From positions 33,191-97,190 of the forward strand of contig JAKUCV010002172.1 of the NCBI GenBank assembly GCA_028386065.3: a stretch of DNA of 64,000 bases. The letters are read 5' to 3'. Positions 10,536-21,423 of this stretch are shown here, one piece after another. Source of the stretch: Turnera subulata. Taxonomy: Eukaryota; Streptophyta; Magnoliopsida; Malpighiales; Passifloraceae. A model generated the notes under the pieces. The model was not told the origin of the DNA. It did not search any database and saw nothing but the letters and a program-made list of their open reading frames with translations. Every line of letters begins with the position of its first letter. Within the stretch, counting starts at the first letter, position 1. The position numbers were made by a program, and so were the translations under genes.

Positions 10536-12503
10536 ATGGGAAGAACTAAAAACCCTATAAACTCTTGAAACACCGAAACCCCTGTCCTTCCTTCTCCTGC
10601 CCCAGCCGTTTCAAAGACTTCTACAACCAGAGTTACAAGACACTCAAAACCCCCTCCATCAACTCCATCTACAAGACCTCCAAACACTCTACCAAAACCT
10701 CCTAAAAAGTGAAAACACTCCTCTCCAAAGATGTCTTCCACACCTTCAAACCCACCTGAACCAATCACTGATCAAGAGGCAGCAAAAACTCTTGCAAACA
10801 TTGCAGCCTCCACAGATGAGTTCCTATCTCAGATTTGGATTCCTCCACACCTCACTGATCCCACTGAGCAGACAAAATTTCGAGCTCAGAAGAGGAAATC
10901 GATGATTGATCACTTTGTGAAGGAGCTTGATCTCGAGAAGCAGGCCAAGGTACTTGAGCTTGTTCAAAAACAATCCTCACTCATTAACCTTCCTCCTGCT
11001 GACAATCCATCAATTACCCAGAATATCTTTGAGGTCCCTTCTAACCCTACTCCTAAAAATCAACTAGGGAACCCTAAGAACTCCCCTGAGAGAACCCCCT
11101 CAGATGATAACACTCCTTTAGCCCAGAAATATCCATCCAAGAGAGCCAAGACCACGGCTGGAAAGAAAATAAAGCCAGCTAGGCCTGAAAAGCTTATGGC
11201 ATCTGCGATGCCAAAGCGTGCACTAAGAGAGAGTAATCGGGTACAAAGGCTGAAGACTCATGTGTCCAGAAAAGGAAAAGAAAAGGTGGTCTATGCGGTT
11301 CTAGAGTCGGAGGAAGAAGATGATGATGATGAAGTGATTCCGGATGTAACCCCTGAAGGTGTAACTGGGGATACACCTATGGTGGCTGAAGATGAAGAAG
11401 AAGCATCTGAGAGTGAAGAATGCTATGAACCCTCGGTGAAACATATCAGCAAGTCAGGGAAACTCTCCAGATCCAAAATGAAGTCGAAGAAGGTTATTGA
11501 TGATGGGGAGGAAGAGAAGGATCCCACTGGAATCGTGGGTAGTGGTTTCAAATTTTTGAAATCTGTTTCTATCCACTTTGAGGATTTGATTGGATCTTCC
11601 ATTATGGAGATAGTAGAGCGGCCTCAACTCACCACACTAGCCACTCTTCAGCTATCTGCCTATGAATCTTTGGTTCAGGATTTCCACACAAATTTGTTAC
11701 CTAAGCATTATGATATTGGTAACGTCATTGGTCTTCAAAGCACAATCTGTGGGGTCTCTGTCTTTGTCAATGCCAAATTGATTAGGCAGCTGCTGAATTT
11801 AAAGAAAGGCTCTGTGAGGTACTATAGCACTACCTCTGGAAATCCTGTCAATGTGCCCGACACACCTAGCCTTTCTGAGTAGAGGAAGTTGTTATTTGGG
11901 CAGTCCACCAAGAAGGGTTCCTATCAAGATCTCTGTTCCGAGCATAGGTTGGTTCTTTACTTTATTACAAGAGTCTTGATTCCCTGTGGAGGACACCAGA
12001 CCTTGCTCAAGACTTATGACATGTGGCTTCTGGGTTGTGTGCTGATGAATAGTCCTGTTGACTGTGGGTACATCATCTTTCACCATCTTCGTCTATCTGC
12101 TGCTCGACCTTATGGAAGCCTTATCACCTTGATTGGTCGTCACTTTGGTGTGATTCCTACCAAAGCGCATCATCCAGTACTTGGTGACTACATCTGCACT
12201 GCCACTCTTAGCAAAATACACCTAAAAAAGAATAAGTATGGAGTTTTCTATGTGGTTCAGCCGAGTGCCTCTAAAGATGCTCGCATTGAGGCTCTGACTG
12301 AGGAGATAAAGGATGTAAAGGAAGAGCTGTATGAGCTCAAAGGTATGTTGAAGAAGATCATGGAAATGGGAAAAGCTCAACTTGATCTGTTGGTTGCCGC
12401 AAATGAGGTTGAGACAACTGTTGATTGAGATGAGGACGATGACGGTAGTGATGATGTTGAATCCACTGATTCCTTGTCCGGCCAGAAATCTGCTAGTGTC
12501 TGA
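10536..12503 (+). pseudogene. Third ORF downstream of copia A pol (env-position protein), broken
   Basis: One frame of about 655 codons from ATG 10536 to TGA 12501. N-terminus is Ser/Pro/Lys rich; the middle is very acidic with Lys clusters; a globular region follows (about 11600-12200: FITRVLIP, YDMWLLGCVL, LITLIGRHFGVIP); the C-terminus is a predicted coiled coil (about 12280-12410) and an Asp/Glu tail. There is no signal peptide or membrane segment, so an envelope role is unsupported. The globular part resembles the plant family annotated as putative plant transposon protein domain (from memory of its pattern). In-frame stops: TGA near 10567, TGA near 10708, TAG at 11880-11882, TGA at 12426-12428. 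Copy B reads CAG and CGA where A has the TAG at 11880 and the TGA near 10708. Confidence 0.75.
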
Positions 12504-12972
12504 CCTCTCATGGCTATTCAAATCTGATGCTCAATTAGGATCATGCATGTTTTATCTTTGCTTGTTCTTTATCATTATTGTTAGTTGTGGCATTTTTTAT
12601 GCCAATATATCTCTCTGTTTGTTGTTATTTGGTTGTTATCTTTAGTATCTGTTATGCCTTCTTCCATGCCAATCTATCTGTCCTTGTTGTGCTTTTTGTG
12701 ATGGCAAAAAGGGGGAGAGATTACTAGGTTGTGGGAGAGATTTAGGTTCGGGAGCATGTGGATCTGTGTTTGCCGACATGTTCATTCTCTTTCAATATAA
12801 TGTGGCTTCACAATTCTATGTGTTCAATTTATTTTTCTGCTCCTTATGCTCTAACCATTTGAATGATGCACAAAATTGGAAAAATATTTTTGATAGGGGG
12901 AGCATATGTTGAGGGGGAGCCTAGAATACACTAAATTCACATCTCCATATTGTTTAAGGTTTGTCATCATCA
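12504..12972 (+). other. 3' untranslated region of copia A with polypurine-like tracts
   Basis: Non-coding, T-rich, with three extra GGGGGAG-type purine runs (about 12706-12718, 12895-12902 and 12911-12919) before the tract that abuts the LTR. Copy B has the same arrangement. Confidence 0.6.
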
Positions 12973-12986
12973 AAAAGGGGGAGAAT
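12973..12986 (+). other. Polypurine tract of copia A
   Basis: AAAAAGGGGGAGAA directly before the LTR; the primer site for plus-strand DNA synthesis. Confidence 0.8.
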
Positions 12987-14365
12987 GTGAATCGGTTGAT
13001 AATTAGGAAGATGTTTAAGGTTAATTAAGTATGCTTAGGCCTAATTAAGTACGATTATTAACACAAGGCATGGATTAGATTATGACATTGATTATACCAT
13101 TATTATGCCTTTAAATACAAATTAATATGCCAATTATTATTATATGATTAAATGCACTAACTAGGTTTTGATTATGACAAACCTATACAAACCTATGTAT
13201 AGCATCTTGTGCTTCTAACCATGTATTGCAGCTCACATGAGGAGCCTCCAAATCATGGTCATGCCTTGGGTGATGAGTGAGTGGGATTGTTTTTTTTGAA
13301 GCATGAGATGTCGCTTTCAACATAAAAAACTCCCATGCCACTTGTGATTATTTTATCCTTAAAAGGATTGGTCAACAACCTAGTATCTTGTGTTTCTAAT
13401 AATGAATTGCAGCTCACAAAGGTGTTCAAATCGTGATCAACATGTGGGAAGAAGTGTGAGTGGGATTGGAGGATGTGTTAGTGGAGTTGACATGTCGCTT
13501 TAAACAAAAAGCTAACCATGTGACTTGATTTGTTTAATCCTTATGAGCATTGGTCAAACAACCTAAGACACTACCATTTGTGGAATCTGAATCAATGAAA
13601 AGCCTACCTTAAACAAATCAAAAGTCCGCTGAATTCAAACTTCCTAGGACCAACCTAGGACTATACTAAACATTGACATCAATGACAAAAGCTGCAGACC
13701 GCTGGATCTCGTGCCAAAGTGAAAGGGACAACAGGCAATATGAACGTTGACGCTCTGGCACCTCGGAAGACAAACCAGCTGGATGGAAAGGGACATGCAA
13801 CGGTTCAAATTCGAATTGCCACCATCCAACTTGCCTATATAATGAGATGCTGACTCAAGGAGAACCTGAGAGCTGCTAAACCGAGTTTTAGAATTCAAGC
13901 AAACATAGTTGCACTTGCAGTTCACAATCAAGCAAAGAGAAAGAGAGAAAAACTTTTCTTAGTTCTTACATTGAGAGAAAATATTTGAAGGGAAAAGTTG
14001 TAGTACCTAATTGTACACTTTGTTTCAAAGGGTCTTCTGTAAGACAAAGCTAGGGAAAGCTTTGTGGTGAGTGTGTAAGGTTTGAGTTGAGCCTAAGGGA
14101 AAAACTTGTATTATAGGTTAGTGGTTGAACCCGTGAAAAACCATAATAAGAGTTAGTTACAAATCTCAAGGGGGGATCCTGGAGTAGTGGTTGTAGTCCT
14201 GTGTGGCGAACCACTATAAATCGTGTGTCCAATTATCTCCAACCCTTCCTCCTTGTGTGTTAATTAGTTTGATCATTAGTGTTCTTAAACACAAAAGCCA
14301 AACACATAAACACTTTGGCATCAGTGACACCAAATCGGGTTTAATCCGAAAAAGGCTAATTCACC

Positions 14366-14409
<44 letters not shown>

Positions 14410-14433
14410 CCTCTTAGCCACTTTGGGCCAACA
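12987..14433 (+). repeat. 3' LTR of copia A
   Basis: Starts TGTGAATCGG after the polypurine tract and ends CCAACA. At 1447 bp it is longer than the B LTRs (1216 and 1229 bp), because a segment of about 180 bp is tandemly duplicated (about 13201-13380 and 13381-13565; both contain GTATTGCAGCTCACA-like or GAATTGCAGCTCACA, and ACATGTCGCTTT-like blocks). It also has a 39-C run at 14368-14406. Confidence 0.9.
13836..13842 (+). promoter_or_regulatory. TATA box in copia A LTR
   Basis: TATATAA in a block conserved in all three SIRE-type LTRs. As a 3' LTR it would read outward into the gypsy Y sequence. Confidence 0.6.
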
Positions 14434-15835
14434 GAATATATTTTCTCTTTGCACACGTAGTGTTTTTAAGTGTTTGAGTTTTAATATTGCTGCGAGAAGT
14501 CAGCAGTCATTCACCTTAAAAAAAAAAAAACTGTAGCCAAACACATCAACTGGGGATTAGGCATGCTACCCCATTATTTTAACCGGCTTTATAATTGCAT
14601 GATACCCCAGGGTTTTGGAGATTAGACGGGATGGACAGTGCTCATCTAATGATTTTTTACTATGGCATGGAATGTCCTGAGAAGATTCTTGACAAGGGGC
14701 ATGATGTGCCCCGAATTTCGACCTGTTAGAGTTGATGTTTGTTGCAAGGGCACGATGTGTCCCGGAAATCCGATAGATATGCCTGAAGGGCATGACTCAC
14801 ATCCTGGTGTGAAACATCCTATGACACAACCTTTACCCTCCCCAGCGGAGCAGATGTTAGAATCGGCTCACGGGGATGAGATGATTCCCCAATGTTTCCC
14901 TGTAAGGTGCCATAGATGATGAGTCGAGTTAACAGTGGATAGTGCAACCCACCCTCTAGAGTAGATTAGATGAGTTGAATTGACAGGGGATAGTGAAATC
15001 CACCCTTTAGGGTACCGAGGATGAAGGAGATAATGAACCGAGATGATGAGAATAGGTTTAAGGTTAGGGTTAGTGCTACCCTCTCATAACACCAAAATCA
15101 AAACCATTAGAATAGGTTTAAGGTTAGGGTTAGTGCTACCCTCTCATAACACCGAAATCAACCCCATGAGAATAGGTTTAAGAATAGGGTCGAATACACC
15201 CTCTTATAACACCTAAATTACCCAAAGATGAATTTTACCCTCCCTAGTGGAGTGCCTTCTTTCTTTCCCCAGTGGATACCCTAAGGGATGAGATGATTCC
15301 CTACCCTCTTTTCTTTCCCCAGTGGAGCACTAAACCCTTTGTTTCCTTCCTAGTGGTGATCCCCTTACATTTCCCAACTGAGTACTTAGCCTAGGGATGA
15401 GTTGATTCCCTGATTTTTATTTCCCCAGCGGAGAGCTTGCTGAACCCCTGAATAAGATGATTCCCATTGTTTTTCCCTAGTAAGTCACCTACTAGAATTA
15501 AACCTAGGATGAGATGAATCCTTAGTTTTTCCCCAGTGGAGTACTTGAACCCGAGGATGAGATGATTCCTCATTTTGTTTTCCCCAGGGAGGAAATGAAT
15601 CCCTAACCTATCACAACCCGATGGATGAGATGATTCCGTAAAAACACATTCCCAGTAGACTTCCCAGAGAGGAGATAAATCCCTAACCATAAAATCCAGG
15701 ATGAGATGATTCTTACCCATGGCGTATATGACAGCATCAGCATCAGCATTAGTAGTAGGATCCTCCAAATTTGAGTGTTCTTGTTTACGTTGGTTCTTCT
15801 TCAGTTCCAGAAGACTCACCAACAAGGAGCATCTA
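14434..15835 (+). mobile_element. Gypsy Y element (copy i), 3' internal region
   Basis: Non-coding DNA leading into LTR Y(i). Its first 320 bp are repeat F (second copy). The rest carries degenerate repeats of two motifs, GATGAGATGATTCC and CCCAGTGGAG (about 15230-15760). The last 150 bp (CAGGATGAGATGATTCTT to the LTR) align with the minus-strand sequence 43622-43769 next to LTR Y(ii), which shows both are internal DNA before a 3' LTR. A purine-rich stretch, CAACAAGGAGCATCTA, occupies the polypurine position. No coding potential beyond chance. Confidence 0.6.
15049..15230 (+). repeat. 60-bp tandem repeat, about three units
   Basis: The block AATAGGTTTA recurs at 15051, 15111 and 15171, an exact 60-bp period; the first two units are almost identical and the third is diverged. 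Confidence 0.85.
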
Positions 15836-16694
15836 TGAACATCCAAATTTCGCCTACTTATATTTTATTAATTTAGATTTTAGATGTGTTTGTACTTGAT
15901 GATTAATGAGATGATTTGATCTTAGGCTAGAACGCGTCTAGAATTTAATTTAATAAAGTATGGATATTTTGTTAATTTGGGCTTTTAATATGTTTAAACT
16001 TGGTAACTAATGAGATGATTTAATCTTGGGCTAGAATATGTTTAGGTTTGATTTAATAGGATATGATTTTTTTTTTGTTTGGACTTTTTATTTTAACCCA
16101 ATATTAAGGAGATGATTTAGTTTTTGGGCTAAGAATAGGTTTAGAGTCTGAAATAATATGATATGGACCCTCCAACAATAGTGGCCCATAGAAACACATT
16201 ACTTGCAGCTTGATTTAGCTACAAAATTCATAGAAATTCAGAGTTAATTTTTACTCTTTTATGTTTTGTGTATTTATGGTAAGAAAGTGTGGAAAATATA
16301 CGAAATTGAGTGTATTGATTATAAAGAGGAAAACGTAGGGTGTAGCCTACAACTTAGGATTATTTATGGGTCAGAGGAGATAAAGGATGGGGATGGAAAT
16401 CAAGTCAAGTCGAATTTAATGAGAATTGGAGTAAAACAGGAAAAGAATAGGAACAATACTCGGGTCCCAATGGTCCTCTCGGGATGACCGCCTGGCCTGG
16501 GCGGTCAAAGAGAGAAGACCACTAACCCATCACGGTCATGGCGACAGGACTGCCAGAGGTAGGCGGTCAAGCGTTCTAGATTCATTTTTTTTTTTTATTT
16601 TTTCTCTTTTCTTGATCCTAGCTCTTAGCCATCAGATTTAGGGTTTTAATCTCGACCCTAGGATTAAAGTGACGACCCTTGAGGCCCTGAATAC

Positions 16695-16700
16695 TATAAA
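16695..16700 (+). promoter_or_regulatory. TATA box in LTR Y(i)
   Basis: TATAAA in ACTATAAAGAAACC, at the same place as TATAAATAG in the other two Y LTRs. Confidence 0.55.
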
Positions 16701-16975
16701 GAAACCCTTTTCCTCCAAGCGTAGAAACACCTTTTGGAGCTTTTATTCTGGAGAAATTTCCTTGAGAGGAGCATCAAGAAGAAGTTTTCAGCAAAAAGGA
16801 GTTGAGCGGAGATCAAGATAGAGCTTAAAAGTGGAAGAAGATTCGGCTTAGAAGACACCCTAAAGCAAGGAGGTAGAGGAGGGCTACAAGAGGTAACACT
16901 AACCCTATAATTTGTTGTTGTTGGTGACGAATTTTGCTGCTGATCTTGTTGTCGATTTGCTGCTGTGATGATGAT

Positions 16976-17405
16976 GATATGATTGTTGTGTGATGCCATG
17001 TAAGAACTACATGAGCTTTGGACCCGGTCGCCGTGGTATATAGGTACTTTCTAGTGGTGGAAACTCAAACTCAATTATTTGTTCATTTTCTACTTTTTTT
17101 ATTAATTTTTGTTATTTTTGTTGTTGTGATTGAATTCCACACTTGCACACACATCACAAGGCATACTTTTAGTTCTTCACTTCCACACTTGCTGCTGATG
17201 TGATTGTTGTGCGATGCCACGTAAGAACTACATGAGCTTTGGACCCGGTCGCTGTGGTACATAGTTTCTAGTGATGGAAACTCAAGCTCAATTATTTGTT
17301 CATTTTCTATTTTGTTGATTAATTTTTTTTATTTTTGTTTCTGTGATTGAATTCCACACTTGCACACACATCTTATGGCACACTTTTTGTTCTTCAATTG
17401 AACAC
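16976..17405 (+). repeat. 216-bp tandem duplication inside LTR Y(i)
   Basis: The blocks GATTGTTGTGTGATGCCA, GAGCTTTGGACCCGGTCG and GAATTCCACACTTGCACAC each occur twice, 216 bp apart (from 16976 and from 17192). The other Y LTRs have one copy. Confidence 0.85.
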
Positions 17406-17653
17406 GATTTCACCCCAACACGGGTGGATGCCTAACACCTTCCCACTTGTGATGAACTCCCGAATCGAACAGCCTCTTGTTCGCTACGATCGGTCCCTTA
17501 AGTTGTTGTCTGTGAAAGAGGAATTGATGCTAAAGATTTATCACTTGATTTTTTTAAGAAATAAAATCAAAGTGGCGACTCCTTTGGTTGTTGGATAATG
17601 GTTAAGAAGAAAGTTTAAGAATCAATTAATTTTTCCTGGCCCGAGGCCTCACA

Positions 17654-18165
17654 GTCCAGCTAAGAAGACAATAAAGAAGCCCTATATGGGAGGCAACCCA
17701 TGGAAAAAAATAACATTAATGTTTTAGGTCTTCTATTTTTTTTAAAAAAATTCATTTTATTTTAGAGTCCTTACAAGTTCCATAAGGAAAGAAGGAATTT
17801 TCATGGAGAGATCAACCACGTAAAAGGAGTCAAGTCGAATTCTTCAACGAAACATTCAGAGAAGCTTTTCCTAAACTCAAACTTTTACTTCTTGTAATTT
17901 TTACATGAGGTTTACTTGGGTGCTATACTTGATTTTTCTTGACGTTCATATAATGTTAGCACTACTTCTTTTAGAAAAAATTAATGGCAAGTTCTTTAAA
18001 AAAAAAAAGAAAAACACCATAAAAAATTAAAAAATTAAATATCCAAACCATAGTTTTTTTGAAAAAAATTTTACCACCTAGGGTTTTTAGTTTTCTAGAT
18101 CTTTTATTTTCCATTGTCACTCGAATTTTTTCCCTGTAGTTGACTCTTACTTTCTCTTTTATTTG
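17654..18165 (+). other. Degraded gypsy-like DNA left of the MULE
   Basis: A/T-rich, non-coding. GGGAGGCAACCCATGG (about 17690-17705) resembles the region after pol in Athila-type Ty3 elements. It continues at 41312-41727 on the other side of the MULE, where GGACAATGAGGACATTGTCC occurs. Classification is inference. Confidence 0.35.
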
Positions 18166-18174
18166 GATTATTTT

Positions 18175-18552
18175 GGGTTTTTGGTACAGATGGTACCCAT
18201 ATTTTATGGTTTGAGAGAATCATGTACCCAAACTTTTTGCCGAGACATTTATGTACCAGTAGTTTTAGTGGGTAGGTCAGTCATGGGTCTCGGGCAGAGC
18301 ATGTGCTGACGTGGTTTTTGCCCGAAATTGGGTTGCTGCCCCTTGCTCAAAACGACGCCGTATAAACATGATACGACGTCGTTTTTGGTCCATATGGTAG
18401 ATGTGGGCCCACCTACTGTCCCAGTGTTCCAACGGGTTCAAGATGTTCAACCAAAGAATTAAATGACCCAAAACATCCCAAGTCCCAATTACAAACCGTA
18501 AATTAATTTTTTTTTACTAGAAAAATTAAATTAAATAAAAAAGAATGAAATT
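18175..18552 (+). repeat. Left terminal inverted repeat of the MULE
   Basis: Shares with the right repeat the blocks CTTTTTGCCGAGACATTTA, the CGACGCCGTAT/ATACGACG pair and GGTCATTTAA (in inverse orientation). Divergence is visible throughout, so the element is old. Confidence 0.8.
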
Positions 18553-19710
18553 GGACGCAAGTCCAAATTACTCGGCTTTCAATTTCTTATTACCTTCATT
18601 TTATTTCTCCTAAATTTTCTTTAGTATTTTATTATCAACTATGTTTCTGAAAAAAATAAAAAAAAAAAGACAAAATAACCACCAACAGCAGCAAACCTGA
18701 CGGCCACCATCACCATCATCGGCACCATCACCCAATGTTCTTCCTCTCCTCTTACTCCCATCCCCAACCATCTCCCAGCCACCATACAACTCATGATCAG
18801 AACCATAAATCCAACCCACAGAACATCAAATCTTGCAAGAAAAATTCACAACCACTAACAACTTACAAATCCACTACGACCGAACCACCAACAACAACCA
18901 AGTCCATAACCAAACAGAAGAGTGCCATCTCGCTTTTCCCGGTGGTTTTTTCTTATGCTTTGTTTTTCTTTTTGGGTAAAAGAGTGGCCAAGACTGCCCC
19001 ACTGGCCTCTCCAGCGCCATCTTCTTCACGCTGCCATGGACAACAACCCTCAGGCAGAGCCACTGCCACCTAATGGTCGTCTCTATCTTCTTCCAAAACT
19101 GTCAATGAAATCAACAACAATAATGGCACCATGTAGATCTCGCACCTGGGTGTTTGTTGTAATTGATGAGCAAGGTTTGGGTGGCGGTGGTTGTGGTTGT
19201 GGTGTTGGTATCGAGTATAGGTATGGGTTTGGTTTGTGGTGGTTGTTATCGAGTTTGGGTTAGGAGTTCGTGTGTGGAATGGTTGGAATTATGGGGTTGG
19301 AGTGTGGCAGTGTTTTTTGGCAGGAGGGGAGGAGTTGTTGGTGGGGTTTGAGGGATGTTGTAGAAGAGGAGATGGCAAGGTTGGGTGGGAGTATGAGTAG
19401 AAGGAGAGGAAGACATATGGGTTTTTTTTGTTTGCAGTGAAGATTATAAGAGGGTGGTGATGGTAGTGCCAAATTAGAGGAACACGGTGATGGTAGTGGT
19501 TAAATTCGCAGGCGGTGGTGGTGGTAATTTTTTTGTTGTTTTATATTTTTCCTGATTGATAAGAAAAAATATTAAGAATAAATCAAGTAGGAAATCATTT
19601 AAGGAGGAAAAATAGGTTGTGATTGCTTTGATTTTAATTTCATAATAATTATTTTGACAGTAACATAAATTCAGTTTCCAAAATTCTTTGGAGAAAATTA
19701 AGGAGTGAAA
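18553..19710 (+). other. MULE interior, low-complexity and possibly captured DNA
   Basis: A/T-rich, then CAC/ACC-rich (about 18690-18920), then GGT/GTG-rich (about 19160-19510). Short open frames occur on both strands but have biased, repetitive composition and no recognisable domain. A captured gene fragment (Pack-MULE style) is possible but unproven. Confidence 0.35.
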
Positions 19711-20151
19711 TCTATTATAATATATAATAGCAGAGCCCTCACTCTGGGGCTCTACAATTTCGACACCTAGGACTCTGAGAATGTGACAGTTGGCACAACA
19801 TCTAATTGACATGTGGCAAAATAAATTAAAAAGAAATTAAAAATGGGTGAGATAAGGCAAAATACAATAAAGTTGTATTAATAATCATACCCCCACTATT
19901 GGAATTAATGTGGATAGTTATTATCAAATATTCCCACTAACTCTCCGACCAATTTGAATAATAGAAGAAGCAAATTAATGAGAGGAAAACCCAAAACGGC
20001 CAAATTAATTGGATTACCAAATTAATGTGTTTTGGACACCTAGCAAAACCGTTTTGCACATGTAAAGGAAATTAGTCAACCAATTAAATATATAAAATCA
20101 ATTGCATTTATTCCATAACCCTTTCCTACCAACTATATATAAGGTAAACTA

Positions 20152-21367
20152 TGTGAATTGGTTGATGATTAGGAAGATGCCTAAGGTTAATTAAGTATGC
20201 TTAAGCCGAATTAAGTATGATTATTAACATAAAGTATGGATTAAATTGTGACATTGATTATAATATTATAATATGCCTTTCAATACAATTTAATATGCCA
20301 ATTATTATTATATGACTAATTGCACTAACTAGGTTTTGATTATGACAAACCTATGTATAGCATCTTGTGCTTTTAACAATGAATTGCAGCTCACAAAGGT
20401 GGTCAAATCATGATCAACACATTAGAAGATGAGTTAGTGGGATTGGTTATGGTGTTAGTAGAGTTGACATGTCGCTTTCACCAAAAAAGGAACCATTTGT
20501 TTAATCCCTATAGGGATTGGTCAAAAGAACCTAGGACACTACCATTTGTGGAATCTGAATCAATGAAAAGACTACCTTAAACAAATCAAATGTCAGCTGA
20601 ATTCAAACTTCCAAGGACCAACCTAGGACTATGCTAAACAATGACATCGATGACAAAAAGCTGCAGACCGCTGGATCTCGTGCCAAAGTGAAAGGGACAA
20701 CAGGCAAAGTGAACGTTAACGCTCTGGCACCTCGGAAGACAAACCAGCTGGATGGAAAGGGACATGCAACGGTTCAAATTCGAATTGCCACCATCCAACT
20801 TGCCTATATAATGAGATGTTGACTCAAAGAGAACCTTAGAGCTGCTAAATCGAGATTCTGAATTCATGCAAAGTTAGTGCACTTGCAGTTCTCAAAAGTC
20901 AAGCAAAATGAGAGAGATAAACACTTTTCTTAGTTCATTCATTGTGAGATAATATTTGAAGGAAAAAGTTGTAGTACTTAGTTATAGCTTCTGTATCAAA
21001 GGGTTTTCTGTAAGACAAAGCTAGGGAAAGCTTTGTGGTGAGTGTGTAAGGTTTGAGTTGAGCCTAAGGGAAAAACTTGTATTTTAGGTTAGTGGTTGAA
21101 CCTGTCAAAAACCATAATAAGGGTTTGTTAGAAATCTCAAGGGGGGATCCTTGAGTAGTGGATGTAGTCCTGTGTGAAAAACCACTATAAATCGTGTGTC
21201 CAATTATCTCTAACCCTTCCTCCTTTTGTGTTAATTAGTTTGATCATTAGTGTTCTTAAACACAAAACCCAAACACATAAACACTTTGACATTAGAGACA
21301 CCAAATCGCCCCCCCCCCCCCCCCCCCCCCCCCCCCCCACCCCTCTCTCTGCCACTTTGGGTCAACA
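20152..21367 (+). repeat. 5' LTR of copia B
   Basis: TGTGAATTGG...GTCAACA, 1216 bp. A 30-C run lies at 21309-21338, close to the 3' end. Confidence 0.92.
20805..20811 (+). promoter_or_regulatory. TATA box of the copia B 5' LTR
   Basis: TATATAA in TTGCCTATATAATGAGATG, conserved in LTR A and in the B 3' LTR; the probable promoter of the element transcript. Confidence 0.65.
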
Positions 21368-21369
21368 AT

Positions 21370-21380
21370 TGGTAGCGGAG
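21370..21380 (+). other. Primer binding site of copia B
   Basis: TGGTAGCGGAG two bases after the LTR, the same core as in copia C, copia D and the Ty3 element. Confidence 0.7.
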
Positions 21381-21423
21381 TAAGGAATCTCCATTTGTGG
21401 ATTAACATCCAGGAGAAATGATC

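Larger units (their letters stand above)
5936..14433 (+). mobile_element. Copia element A (Maximus/SIRE type), 5'-truncated
   Basis: Order on the plus strand: gag remnant, protease and integrase, RT, RNase H, a third ORF, polypurine tract and 3' LTR. Pol order with integrase before RT is Ty1/copia, and the long third ORF after RNase H is typical of the Maximus/SIRE lineage. The 5' LTR, primer site and about 650 nt of gag are missing compared with copy B. Its right flank is gypsy Y sequence. Confidence 0.88.
15836..17653 (+). repeat. LTR of gypsy family Y, copy i
   Basis: Starts (T)ATGAACATCCAAATTT and ends GGCCCGAGGCCTCACA. Two further copies are at 42064-43621 (minus) and 56519-57933 (plus, incomplete). 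All share the landmarks GAGATGATTTAATCTT, a TATA box, and a primer-proximal block with AACACCTTCCCA. Copy i carries a 216-bp internal tandem duplication. No open frame of note. Confidence 0.75.

Noticed and set aside
10536..12503. Retroviral envelope gene after copia pol
   Set aside because: No signal peptide, membrane span or glycoprotein features; highly charged with a coiled coil.
18735..19351. Possible host gene or exon in the MULE interior
   Set aside because: Repetitive CAC/GGT composition and several overlapping frames; at most a captured fragment, which needs a homology search.
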